Shown: positions 19,671-30,113 of the stretch, piece after piece | Position numbering within the stretch: the first letter of the stretch is position 1 | How the letters are laid out: each line of letters opens with the position of its first letter | Assembly: GCA_963210315.1 (NCBI GenBank) | Contig: OY723258.1 | Location: 1,364,001-1,428,000, forward strand | Origin: Rhynchopus euleeides | Taxonomy: Eukaryota; Euglenozoa; Diplonemea; Diplonemida; Diplonemidae | DNA length: 64,000 bases | Direction of reading: 5' to 3' | Notes under the pieces: generated by a model | The model's input: only the letters and a program-made list of their open reading frames with translations | Told to the model about the DNA's origin: nothing | Databases searched by the model: none | Program-made: the position numbers and the translations under genes

Positions 19671-20380
19671 CGTGTGCCCGTCCATCTATCTCACTTCCCC
19701 GGGTCAGCACCGCATCCATGAAGCGCTTCTTCGAAGCCTGACTGACATCGGACAGGAGGTCGGGCTTCCCCACCTGGGAGGTACACTTGCCGCGTTCGCG
19801 ACATGCGTGACACGCGACACGCTACCTGAAACGTGAGTGTGCCTTGCTAACACGGGCATTTCAACGGTCTGCCGACGACCGTTCCCCAAACCCGTAAACC
19901 AGCAGTTTTGGAAAATCGGAGAGATCACCCTGCGCTGAATATGGTGCGCACCACTGCAAAATCCCCGGGAGCTTTTGGGCTTTCAGACCTGAAGGGGCCA
20001 GCAGGCGGGTGGCGTCGGGGGCAGCTTTGTAACTGTCCTCCAGCTGCTGGCATGTCCAGCCCTGCGAGAGTGCCAAGGTGTATTGAGTCCCTGCGGAGCA
20101 CAACCCCCGATGAGAACGAGTGCCAGATGATCCTCATTCATTTTCAGCTGTAACGCGCATGAGGGGCACTCTCTGCCGCAAGCATCTCTGGGCATCACTC
20201 GAGAGCTGTCAATGATGACGCGGAGAGAAATCAGAGAAAAAGTCCCGCCTGACGGGCACGCGCCTGGAAACTGTGGGGGGGCGAGCAAAAATTCCCTTGT
20301 AAAAATTCTTAGAAAAAACCTGGTTCCCCGACCCAAAAAACCTGGAAAAAGGGCTCGTTCCCCGCCCAGGCCTGTTATAC

Positions 20381-21380
20381 TGGTGCCCCTGATTTACCCC
20401 TTTTTCACTACGCACAAACTACGCAATCTGGGGGGGGGGTCTCGCTTTTTGGTCCCCCCCCAGTTTTTTTTGGTCCCCCTTTCTGTGTGGCTACTGAGAC
20501 AGGACTGGAGGCACTGCGCTGACCGAGCAAAAAATTATTGCCAGAACTCACTATACACCGTACGAAAGAACGCACGACATGTGGGGCGGGACTCCAGAAA
20601 CACCTGGGCAAGGTTGCCCCATGCCCAGAAACACCTGAGAAGGAAGTGAGTTCCAGGAGCCGCGTAGAACACCCTCGAGATTGTGAATGATGATACGATC
20701 ACAGCCTTCAGGGCGCTGCGAGGTGCCACCCTGAAGGTGGCCCTTGACATCAAGGAGAGCGTCGGCCGAGGGGTCGACGAAAAGCTGAAGAAGGCGCTAC
20801 TGGCACTGGATCCCGCGGGGTATACGGAGGTCACCGCCACACAGGCAACCTCCGCTGACAACGTCCAGGAGACGTTATCCGAGGGGATCACAACGGCACT
20901 AGAGATCTGTGTCACGGGATCCAGGCGCCCACTCTCCCTCGACGGTCTGGGGATTGTTGTTGGGTATGGTGTCGTTTCCTGCAGCTGCAAAAAAGCGTAG
21001 CAACTGTGCTTCCTTCTTCCTTAATGATGCGTTGACGCTTCCACCCGGAGGAGCTGAAGCAGGCACCGCTTAATGATGCGTTGATGCTTCCACCCGACGA
21101 GCTGAAGCAGGCACCGCGCCAAAGGGCACCCCCAAAGAGACCTGCAAATACTGCGTCGAAACCCGCACCGAAGGCTGCCAGCGCTGCAGCACCTGAAGAA
21201 CCTGCAGCACCTGCAGCACCTGAAGCGCCTGCACCCTCACTGACCCCGGAACAGCAAGAACTCCTTGAGTTTGGGGTCCCGGCATAGAGACAGAGAATGG
21301 CTGAGTAAATCAAAAAATGAGACCCCCCCCCCCTTTTCACTACGCACAAACTACGCAATATGGGGTCGTCAGGGGCACCA
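20381..21380. mobile_element. 1,000-bp inverted-repeat element with a nested 26-bp direct repeat
   Basis: The outer ends are TGGTGCCCCTGA and its inverse TCGTCAGGGGCACCA, flanked by TTATAC (20375-20380 and 21381-21386). Just inside each end lies the same 26-base direct repeat (20402-20427 and 21334-21359, beginning TTTTCACTACGCACAAACTA). Inside that is a second inverted pair, CTGGGGGGGGGTCTC against GAGACCCCCCCCCC. The interior has two short frames: 20683-21000 (MNDDTITAFRALRGATLKVA) and 21081-21287 (Ala/Pro-rich). Ahead of the latter is a tandem duplication of about 47 bases (from TTAATGATGCGTTGACGCTT, 21022-21118). No transposase is evident. Confidence 0.65.
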
Positions 21381-21389
21381 TTATACCCT

Positions 21390-21538
21390 GATTTTCGACA
21401 TGTCGAAAAAAAAAAAAATTTGGCCGAAAAAAAAATTTTTTTTTCGGCCGACTAAACCGAAAATCGGGCCCTCTGGGGTGCCACACCGATATTTTTCGGA
21501 TTTTTTTCGGATTTTTTTTCGATTTTTTTTGGTTGGGG
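21390..21538 (+). repeat. Dispersed A/T-spur repeat, copy 2
   Basis: Near-identical to 16538-16680. It begins four bases after the TTATAC flank of the preceding element. Confidence 0.85.
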
Positions 21539-22959
21539 TGGCCACCAGTCCAGGCTGCTGCCCCAGGGTGGCCGGATTTTCGACATGCCGAAAAAAAAAA
21601 AATTTTGGCCGAAAAAAAAATTTTCCGGGGGGCTTCGCCCCCCGGACCCCCCATGTGGGGGGCTCCGCCCCCCACGCCCCCCGCCCCCCACCTCCCACCT
21701 CCCTCCCGGCCGGGGGCCGGTACGGTCGGTCGTCGGCTGCGGCCAAAGGGCGTGCGGTAGCCGACGCCCTTTTGTGCTCGCCTCCTCCCTCCCACACCTC
21801 TTTGTCCTCTTTCATGACGCGTCACCCTGCCTCCACGCTCTGACTTCTGTGACCCGCATGCCGCGTTGAGAGCAAGTCTTCCGTGTGCTGTCACCGAGAC
21901 CAGGCCACTATCTGCTCTCAGGTTGGTAGCAATGGCCTTTTACCTGATGTCAAGCCCACGTGACAAAGACTCGTGCAGCTGAGGTCCTGGCTGGTCTGTC
22001 CTGTTGTCTGGGATCCTGTTCCCCCCCGCACCCCCCCTTCCCACACATGTCTGGTGCGTCGGTCGCGGGTTTGTGGCGCATCGGTCCTTTGGCCTGCCGG
22101 GCCTCCCCCCCGCACCCCCCCTCCACACGCGAACCGGTCCCCCTTTTTCAATTGCGACCCGGTTCCCGTGTTGTGTCGCGGCCCTCCCCGCCTCGCCTCC
22201 GACAGACTCTCCCCACAGTTGACGACGTGGGCAAACGGCGCCGACATCCTCTCATCACTTACCGTATTCTCATCAGGACGGTCGGTTTCCCTGACGCCAC
22301 GACCACCAATGTGCTCCGATGCTTTTTGAAGGAGGTAGTTCATCCCCGACTCAGGCGTTTGCGGGAATGAGCTCGCCCACTTCTCCTGGAGGAGTACGCA
22401 CCACCCGGTCGTGGCGCACCCGCACCCGCTGCACACCGCACATGACGAGTTGCGGTAGCAGCCGTACCCCACACAGGTTCGAGTGGTTTGCCATGGTCCT
22501 GCTCACGACGACCTGCAGGTCACCCGTTCCTGTCGTGCACGGGCAGGCAGTGCCAGGAGGTGGTGGCCTCGTCAATCTGGCAGGGTTTGAGTTTACCGGG
22601 GCGAGGCACTCCACTCTGGGTCTGCTGTTTGTGATGTAACAAGCAGGTCTGGCGGGGTGTTCAGGGTTCGGAGTGGCCCTCCTCGTTGGCATCCGTGCAG
22701 CAGCGCTATCGCGTCCCGGAATGCCCCGTGTCACACCGGTGGGAACAGGGGCCAGCACCGCCATCTCGAGGAGGACCCGGGCCGTTCTTTGGATTCTTCA
22801 CAGTCGCAGCCTCCGGCTTGTCGTTGTCCGTCAGCGTAGCGCCCACCCAGCCTGCAGAGATCTTGCACCGTCTTCAACAGCAACTTTTGACCCGACAATT
22901 TTTGGGGCATTTTTTCACCAAAAAAAAATCACTCTGCGCGCCAAGTCGAAGACTTGTTC
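21539..22959. other. Gene-free spacer with hairpins
   Basis: It starts with a partial third copy of the A/T-spur repeat (21574-21625), then a GGGGGGCTTCGCCCCCC / GGGGGGCTCCGCCCCCC double hairpin (21626-21685). CCCCCCCGCACCCCCCCT occurs twice (about 22021 and 22106). No gene supported. Confidence 0.5.
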
Positions 22960-22964
22960 ACGGT

Positions 22965-23130
22965 TTGCCCCCCGGGCGGGATCCCGGGCGGGCCCGGCCG
23001 GGTTCCGGGAAATTCCGGGATTCCCGGGATTCCCGGGATTTCCCGGCCGGGAATCCCGGGATCCCGGCCGGGAAATCCCGGGATGACCCCGGGGTATCCC
23101 GGGGTCATCCCGGGACCCCCCCGGGGTCAG
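22965..23130 (+). repeat. CCCGGG-rich array, copy 1
   Basis: About 165 bp of interleaved CCCGGG, CCGGGATTCCCGGG and GGCCGGG units, entered from ACGGTTTGCCCCCCGGGCGG. A related array in opposite orientation is at 26340-26485. Confidence 0.85.
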
Positions 23131-23369
23131 GTGTAGGTGGGTGGTAAGATGACTTGAGAGTTTTGCACATTGCACATTGCACGCTGCCGTTGCCCCCTTC
23201 CCCTTTGCGATCCACCCGATGTCATTAGTTTTTGCTGGACCCGACTATTTCACCTCACATATACCGCACGTGACTTGGACCCCACAACCCCGCCCCGCCC
23301 CCCCCCCCCCCCCCACGTAACTGCGCCGCATACACACACCCGGCAGAGAAACCTTCCACAACAGCAAAC

Positions 23370-23571
23370 ATGCACCGTACTCTTTTGTTACTCCTCATTT
23401 TTTTTTCCTTCCTGCTCGTTGGTGATGCAGCACCAGGGCAGAAAGGAGGGAAGAGGGCGAGGGATGATGCGGATGACGGCGACAGCGATGGCGACGGCGG
23501 CAAGAGCCGCAAGCAACCTCGCCGAGGCAAGGCGGAGGTAGCGGCCCCGGAACCGGACCCCACCACTGACA

Positions 23572-23603
<32 letters not shown>

Positions 23604-24659
23604 ATCGACGACGCCATTGAGGCGGTGCTGAAGGAGGTGAAGCGGAAGAGGCAGCCGCTGATCGATTTGGCCGTCGCTGAAGGGGTCCTCACAGAGAATG
23701 AGAAAGCCCCCCTCATGCCGAAGATCGCCCGCCTGATTGCTCTCGGACGGAAGAAGAAGGAGCTCGCCGCCAGCGCAGTGGCCTTGCGCACGCCGACGGG
23801 GAAGTTGCGCCGCCCGGCAAAGGCCGCCCTCGCCGAGAGCCTCAGCAGCCAAGCTGACCTGACCCCCCCGAAGCTGCAGCCTGCCCAGTCTTTGTCGACC
23901 CGCTTCTCCGAGTTCAAGTGGCTTTCAGTCAAGACGAAAGCGGAGGCCACGACCGACGGGTACAGGTTCGCGAAGGCCACGGCGAGATGCTGCGACGAGC
24001 AGGAGGTGCCCGTGTGTGCTCCGTGCAAGTGGGCGTTTGCACCCGGCGTCGGATCGGCGACGATCTACGCGGAGGTGGAGGAGCTGATCGACATCCTCCA
24101 GAGGGCGAGCACGGGGGATGGACTCGCAGCCCGCGTGTCCAAGACCTTCTACAACGGTCTGCAGAGCCGGTGGCGCGAATCCTCGGAAACGGGCCGGGGG
24201 TTCTACCTCTCTGTGCGCCAGCTGACTCCGGAGGGGTACGAGACCCTGGAGATGCTGGATGACCTGCTGCCACGCGAAGACCTCGGCAAGCACATCGGCT
24301 TCGACGTCACCGCGCCCATGTACCAGGCGTACACTTCGGCAGTGTCGGAGCACGAGGTCGGCTCAGAGAGGGTATTCTGGAAACGCCAGCTTACCAACGA
24401 GACGCTCAAGCCTCTTGCTGAGCGTGTGTTGTTTCTCCTCACCTTGCCCCCTTCCTGCACAGCACCTGACAGCGCACTCTCTGTCATGATGCAAGCCATC
24501 CCCGTGTGCCGGAGTGCTATGTCCCGCGACTCCCACGCAAAGCTCTCGCTCTTGGCCATCAATCAAGATGTGCGAGGTGCGTACGGCAAGGAGTGTGGCT
24601 TCCGGCGGACATTCCCGTCACTCCGTGTGAATGACGCTGAGAGTGACGATGAGGAGTGA
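23370..24659 (+). CDS. Asp/Lys-rich protein of unknown function with hydrophobic N-terminus
   Basis: A 429-residue open frame. Residues 1-20 (MHRTLLLLLIFFSFLLVGDA) look like a signal peptide. The same bases also look like a pyrimidine tract ending GATGCAG, so the first codons could be an unspliced intron end. Next come a basic, acidic region with KRAR and KSRKQPRR clusters and an uninterrupted run of ten Asp (GAC repeats, 23573-23602), which fits a nuclear protein better than a secreted one. The C-terminal 250 residues are globular (EFKWLSVKTKAEATTDGYRF, CCDEQEVPVCAPCKWAF, EELIDILQRAS, SERVFWKRQLTNETLKPLAE) and end acidic (NDAESDDEE). I recognise no family. A structural protein of a mobile element is possible. 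It is flanked by inverted CCCGGG arrays. Confidence 0.65.
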
Positions 24660-26339
24660 TTTGTCCGGCACAGTGTGTGCGTCCGTGTGTGTGTATATCG
24701 TATTCCTTGCTGTCTGTGTCTGACGTCTTGTTCTGCAGCTGTGAGACGTCGTATGATGCTGATTGCCCTCCGATGCCATCAGCTGCTTTGGAGTCACGAG
24801 GGTATTGTGGCTCCCTTCGGAGGTTGTTGTTGCAGTGCATGTACTGCTTTTGTGTTTGTAGTTTGCCGGATCAGAAAGTCAGGAGAAGCGAATCGCGCGG
24901 CGCCCCAGCCCCAGACCCCAGCCCCTGCCACTTGCCACTTGTGTGCTGCCTTCGTGTGTGCGCCTGTGCCTCCCTGTTCTGCATTTGGTTGCCCTCGCGG
25001 GTATCACGATACAGAGCAGTCCACCCCCTCCCCCCCCCAAAAATCGTTCGCATCATCTTGGCGCCCATTCCTTCCACTTTCTGTGGATGTGTTTGGTATT
25101 TCCGAACGGAATTTTCCAGCGTCAAGACTGATACCTCGCCGTTTTCGAGTCAGTCACTTCCACCGCCGCTGCGATTTGCGTACCGGTAGTTGTGCAGAAA
25201 TGCTAACATTTAATTTGCTCTGTGGAACCTGGACTGCACCTTCTGGGATGTGAGTCTGTAGATAGTTGGACAGTTGCAGTACCCATCTGTTAGAAAGCTG
25301 AAAGGAACCTTGTCGGGCGATCAAGGACGACTGAGGGTTCAGTTTGAGTTTAATGTGGTCCAAGGGTACAACAGACATCACTGCTTGCAGATCCCTCTTG
25401 CTTGTCCCTCTGGTAACTTCCAACGGCTCAAACTCCTCGACTTCCTTGGGTGGGCATTTGCCATACCTGACGTAAAACAGTGATGCTTCGTGCTAGTGGT
25501 GAACCTGACGTTAGTAAAGGAAGGGTGCTGCGGCTGTCCACGAGGGGCTCTGATGCCTCCTCACGGTGCCTGGTTGGTCGGTTCAGGTGAAACAGAGCAA
25601 ATTTAGTGTTAGGGGGATGCCTCTGGTCAAGGCCTTTTCACAAAAATTGACCCACGGCGCCGAGTTGGGCCGTTGGTTCCTGGTTGTAGCTCGGTCTACG
25701 CCAGGTTCCACACCCCGTCATCGCAAAACGTACGCATACACAGAGGCAAAACACAACAGCCTCTGTGGTACGGGAGCATGGCGGGAGGAAATTTTGCCTT
25801 TTGGTCAAATAGGCACCCTTTTGTAATCACTTGACCCGCAGGGTGGCTGAGTCTTATCAGACAGGCCGACCTACATGTTGATCAGTGGAACCACACAACC
25901 TGTTCAACCTGCCCCCGGGGTGGCTGAGTCCACCCCTGCCGTAGCGTAAGATAAGCCTACGTCGACCCTCGTCGTCCTCTTCGTCGTCCTAGGACTGTGG
26001 AGTTCAGCAACCAGGAGGATGCGGAACTGCTGTGAGCTGCACACTCTCTTGACACACCTGCACGTATCTGCGTTACACTCGTGGTAACCCCGAACCCTGT
26101 ATTTATACAGGAGACTTCCATCTGGGACAGTTTCTGTTCCAGATGAGCTTTGACAGTGGTAGCCATCTTTGCTATGGAGCCATCGTCATTGCTATCGTCG
26201 TCACTCGGACCCATGAGCAGTGGATACAATTGGTGTGGAAGGAGAGGGTGCGGTTCTGGATCAGCAGGTCTGAATCTGAAACTGGGGACTGAAAGCCATA
26301 GGTCTGAGATGACCTCGGTCCAAGCGACCTGAGACTGAG
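24660..26339. other. Gene-free spacer
   Basis: No supported gene. GGGTGGCTGAGTC occurs at about 25841 and, extended, at about 25918. A 69-codon frame at 25274-25483 is not convincing. Confidence 0.45.
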
Positions 26340-26485
26340 AACCCCCGGGATTCCCGGCCGGACCCCGGCCGGACCCGGCCGGGATTTCCCCGGGATCCCG
26401 GCCGGGATTTCAAAATCCCGGTCCCGGGCCCGGAATTTCCGGGCCCGGCCGGGGTTTCCCGGGATCCTGCCGGGGGGCAAACCGT
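26340..26485 (-). repeat. CCCGGG-rich array, copy 2 (inverted)
   Basis: Same kind of CCCGGG/GGCCGGG units as 22965-23130. Its end, GGGGGGCAAACCGTG (26472-26486), is the inverse of the start of copy 1, so the two arrays face each other across 3.2 kb. Confidence 0.8.
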
Positions 26486-27786
26486 GCTTGTTTGGGGACT
26501 TTTGGTGTCCCCAATTTTTCAATTTTCGAAAAATAAGCTCACTTTGCTAAACTGGACCCAACTCCCCACACTCTTTTTTAAGCGAAAAACAGCAAATTTC
26601 GGCCGATTTTTTCTCATTTTTTCTCATTTTTTTTCACCGACTTTTCCATACCCCCAATGCTCGACATTAAGCTGTCCTGAGTCACGTGCATACCCCTCAT
26701 TTTCCACCCCTGGGCACGAAGTCCCGTGACTTTTCACACAGCACACCTGCACAGCACAGGCCTATGGGCAGTCCGTGGGAACTCTTTGTCGTTTGAACCA
26801 CCTGGACCCTAGACGCTTGACTGCGTTGTGGTGGTTCCGGAACAGCTCATCATGCATGCTGCTCTTGTCGTGCATCCTCTCTTTGTGGTACCTGGTGTGC
26901 TGCTGTGTGGAGGATTACTGGCTGGCCTCTGTGTGATCCAACGTATATTGCTAGAGGCTCTGGGGGAACGAAGCGCAGAGTCTCGACTTGGTGTATCCCC
27001 CCTTTTGTTATGACGGTGGCCTAGTCAGGGCTTTGGCCAGGTTTGTCCCTGGTCAAGAAAGGGCCTGGTCAGTGACCTGGTCAATTTAGGCCTGGTCAAC
27101 CACCTGGTCGAAATCCTGACAAGGCCACCGTGTAGTTCGGTGTGGCCAACTGGCGAAACCTTTGGTGCCTTGTGCTGGATCTTGCGGCCACTTCACACCA
27201 CGTCATCAGACTGGTGTGTGTGTGTTGCTGTCACTCCATGATCTAGCAGGGGCATATGCGGTTTCGATAGTTCGGCCCCGACAAAGCTTGCTTGTTAAAG
27301 CGGGCGTCAGTTCGTGGGTGCGTGCTATGCGTTTGAACATCTTAAAAACAACAGGAACACTTGCCCTGTCACAGTACAGGGCCCTGTACATCCCCGTTGT
27401 GTACAAACCTCGTCGGTTTTATGACAGCACCAAAACAAATGCACTCATGTCCCATGGTCTTCGTCGCGCAGAGTCGGTGGAAATCAGCGCCGTGTGAGTG
27501 GTTGTGTGTACTTCTTCAACAGTTTCCCCCACCAGAATATCCGCTCTGTCCGGGTGGTCTGATACATCCAGCACCCTTTCAATGTGTAGAAAAGAATCAA
27601 CGAAAAAGGCCGATCCCCCGCCCCCCCGCCCACCCCCACCCCCACCCCCACCCTTTCGATGCAACAACAAGGTCTTTGCACAGAACACAGGGCTGGGTTT
27701 GCAGAAGACCTGCGCGTTGCACTCTCTTCCTCCGACCGCACATCACAACACACGCACGCACATGCAAGCCTCATCGCACACAAGAG
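26486..27786. other. Gene-free spacer
   Basis: It includes TTTCCATACCCCCAATG (about 26644), the inverse of a 17-mer at 16331, and the miniature element at 27011. No gene seen before the PHD gene. An open frame runs into that gene from 27361 but is low-complexity. Confidence 0.5.
27011..27132. mobile_element. Miniature inverted-repeat element, TA-flanked
   Basis: About 122 bp with 17-18-bp inverted ends (ACGGTGGCCTAGTCAGG against CCTGACAAGGCCACCGT). TA lies on both sides (27009-27010 and 27133-27134). The interior is five short CCTGGTCAA-type direct repeats. Confidence 0.65.
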
Positions 27787-28365
27787 ATGGGAGAAATCGA
27801 GAAGCGCCCTCGGGAAGGGGACAGCCTTTTGGAAGAGGTTGTGTGTGGGGCCTGTGACAACGCTTCGCTTCGCGGTGGGTTCCGCCGCTGCAAAGGGTGC
27901 CGGGCAGCTTTCCATGCATCCTGTGTGAGGGTGGGGTACTGGGGGTTTTATTGTGATTCGTGCGTGCCTGAGATACTGACGCTGAAGGTGGAGGATGGCC
28001 AAAAAGAAGCAGGTGCACTTTCCGCGCTGATTGTCGACAGTGAAGCCCTCAGCAGTGCAGCAGCAGTTCGGCAGCCTGCGGATATGCCTGCAGCGTTATC
28101 TGCAGCACCTGCACCTACAGCTTCGACAACACCCGTCCCGTCGTCTGCACCCACACCTGAACCAGATGATCCTCAACTCGATGTCAGCACACTTGAGGAA
28201 GGCGACCCCGTTAAAGTGCTTTACGGAGGGGAGTGGCGGGATGGCACTTTCATCACCATTCATAAAGGTCTCTGCAAGGTGCGCTGCTTCATGCAGGAAT
28301 CCTCATCAAAGAGGACGGTGAGTGTCAAGGCCCCTAGATTAAGACCGTCCGATGCCACCGGATGA
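27787..28365 (+). CDS. PHD-finger and Tudor-like domain protein
   Basis: A 192-residue protein from ATG 27787. Residues 20-59 form a zinc-binding PHD finger of C4HC3 spacing: C20, C23, C35, C38, H43, C46, C56, C59 (CGACD, RRCKGCRAAFHASC, FYCDSC). PHD fingers usually read histone H3 tails. An Ala/Pro/Ser-rich linker follows. Then comes a Tudor-like barrel of about 50 residues (LEEGDPVKVLYGGEWRDGTF, LCKVRCFMQ), a fold that binds methylated Lys or Arg or simply nucleic acid. The pairing suggests a small chromatin reader acting in the nucleus. No catalytic domain is present. The frame is open upstream, so an alternative start or a 5' exon cannot be excluded. Confidence 0.8.
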   Translation: MGEIEKRPREGDSLLEEVVCGACDNASLRGGFRRCKGCRAAFHASCVRVGYWGFYCDSCVPEILTLKVEDGQKEAGALSALIVDSEALSSAAAVRQPADMPAALSAAPAPTASTTPVPSSAPTPEPDDPQLDVSTLEEGDPVKVLYGGEWRDGTFITIHKGLCKVRCFMQESSSKRTVSVKAPRLRPSDATG

Positions 28366-29099
28366 GGCGGCGGCGGGAGGCGGGGGCGGGCTGTAGTTGA
28401 TGGTCGCTGGATGAGGCGCAGGGAACAGGGAGGGGGGTGGGGGGAGAGGGGGCCGTTGACGCACCCTCCGCCTGTGGTAAGCCTTGTTCTTCTTTGTCAG
28501 CCCGGAGGGGTGTTGCAAAAGCGCTCTCCATTCACACCAAATTCATTAGACTGGGGGTGGTGGTGTGCACGACGGGGCAGGAGGGTGTGGTGTTCTGTGT
28601 TGCAACAAGCCAGTGGCAATCGGTTGTTGGGCTGATGTTGGCAGATATGTTGCTCTTCTTGACCCGGTTTGTTTGACTGAATAACTCGCTTGTCATGAGT
28701 GCTTCCCTCACGGCTTGCGGCACCATTCAGTATCCTTACATGCCATGTGCGAACAGGACCATTCATGCAAAATAATATCTCATCCAAGCTTCTGCATTCT
28801 CATGACCCTTGCTGGGGGGGCGAATGCCCATATTGCGGGGGTTTTCTCTGCCCTCGCAGGGGGGGGCGGTTCCGAATGCTCTGAAAATGCTGCACGCGTA
28901 GAAGTGTTTCCAGATCTGCAATGTTCGCATGTACCCTTTTCCCCAGACCTTCCATCATTGTACTTCTGCGCGGTGTCGCGGTGCTGTTCGGGAAGATGGC
29001 CACACCCAGCATCCCACGCTTTGCACCGCATGTGTCAGATGTGTTCATTTGTATCAACATCCACCCGCACCCCCATTGCAGACATCAAGTTGATTCACA
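28366..29099. other. Gene-free spacer
   Basis: 3' flank of the PHD gene and 5' flank of the cathepsin gene. No coding or repeat structure seen. Confidence 0.55.
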
Positions 29100-30113
29100 A
29101 TGCGTAGCGTGCAGCTCATCCTGCTGGGTGTTGCGGCTGTGTCCGCGAAGAGGCAGTCCCTGGTGTGGTCCGCTGAGCAGGAGGCTGCTGCGGGACTGAA
29201 GCACAACGTTGTGAGCCCCCTGCCCTCGACGTACGTCAAGGTCGAGGACCTCCCGACGGACTTCACGTGGGGTGATGTCAACGGTGTGAACTACCTGACG
29301 AAGAACCTGAACCAGCACATCCCTCAGTACTGCGGGTCGTGCTGGGCGCACGGTGCCCTGTCCGCCCTTGGTGACCGTATCAAGATTGCGCGCAAGGCCC
29401 AGGGGATCGACGTCAACCTTGCTGTGCAGCACGTGCTGAACTGCGGTAACGCCGGGAGCTGCCACGGTGGGTCCTCGGGCCTGACCTACCAGTGGATCGC
29501 CGGGAACAAGGACGGTGTTGTGTACGACACGTGCAACCCCTACATCGCGTGCTCCGCCGAGTCGTCTGAGGGCATGTGCCCCCACGTCAACACCACGTGC
29601 ACCGCCGACAACATCTGCCGCACGTGCTCCACCTTCACCAAGAGCGGTGGCTTCTGCGCTGCCATCAGCCGCTTCCCCAACGCGACCATCGCGGAGCACG
29701 GCAGCGTGAGCGGTGCCGACAACATGATGCAGGAGATCTACGCCCGTGGCCCCATCGCGTGCGGTGTGTACGCCGTCCCCCTGCACGACTACCACTCGGG
29801 CGTCATCTCCGCCACCTGCGGTGGTGTGGACCACATCGTGTCCGTCGTCGGGTGGGGTGTGGACGCCGGTGCCCCCTACTGGATTGTGCGCAACTCGTGG
29901 GGCGAGTACTGGGGTGAGATGGGGTACGTCCGCATCTCGCGTGGCCAGGGCAAGGACCTGTGCCTGGAGAGCTCGTGCGACTGGGCCACCCCCAAGACGT
30001 GGACGGAGGACAACTTCCCGTGCAACGAGGACGGTGGCAACTGCAAGGTGGCCGGCAACTGGGAGGAGCCCGCCCACTCCAAGACCCCCCTGGGTCTGCG
30101 CCGTTCGCAGTGA
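29100..30113 (+). CDS. CTSZ: Cathepsin X/Z-like papain-family cysteine peptidase
   Basis: A 337-residue lysosomal-type cysteine peptidase (family C1A), expected to act as a carboxypeptidase in endolysosomes or after secretion. Residues 1-16 (MRSVQLILLGVAAVSA) are a signal peptide. The propeptide is short, as in cathepsin X. The catalytic Cys81 lies in QYCGSCWAHG, directly after the HIP mini-loop (residues 73-75) that defines cathepsin X. His245 is in GGVDHIVSVVGWG and Asn265 in IVRNSWGEYWGE. CGNAGSCHGG and the Cys-rich segment around 160-186 also follow cathepsin Z. A C-terminal extension of about 50 residues (CDWATPKTWTEDNFPCNEDG) goes beyond the usual end. Single exon, intact and very GC3-rich, which suggests high expression. 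Confidence 0.93.
   Translation: MRSVQLILLGVAAVSAKRQSLVWSAEQEAAAGLKHNVVSPLPSTYVKVEDLPTDFTWGDVNGVNYLTKNLNQHIPQYCGSCWAHGALSALGDRIKIARKAQGIDVNLAVQHVLNCGNAGSCHGGSSGLTYQWIAGNKDGVVYDTCNPYIACSAESSEGMCPHVNTTCTADNICRTCSTFTKSGGFCAAISRFPNATIAEHGSVSGADNMMQEIYARGPIACGVYAVPLHDYHSGVISATCGGVDHIVSVVGWGVDAGAPYWIVRNSWGEYWGEMGYVRISRGQGKDLCLESSCDWATPKTWTEDNFPCNEDGGNCKVAGNWEEPAHSKTPLGLRRSQ

Larger units (their letters stand above)
19197..20374. mobile_element. hAT-like inverted-repeat element with 8-bp duplication
   Basis: The segment starts CAGGGCTG and ends CAGGCCTG. The exact 8-mer TTATACTG lies on each side (19189-19196 and 20375-20382), as expected for hAT insertion. Inside each end is a longer inverted match: TTTTTTCTAAGAATTTTTGT near 19250 pairs with ACAAAAATTCTTAGAAAAAA-like sequence near 20295-20325. 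It carries two copies of the GC hairpin repeat and no transposase. Confidence 0.7.

Noticed and set aside
22965..23130. CCCGGG array considered as a CRISPR-like array
   Set aside because: Units are irregular, palindromic and without unique spacers, and the genome is eukaryotic.
29085..30077. Minus-strand open frame of 330 codons over the cathepsin gene
   Set aside because: It is a complement of a gene with clear catalytic motifs, and the product is Val/His/Arg-biased without any domain.
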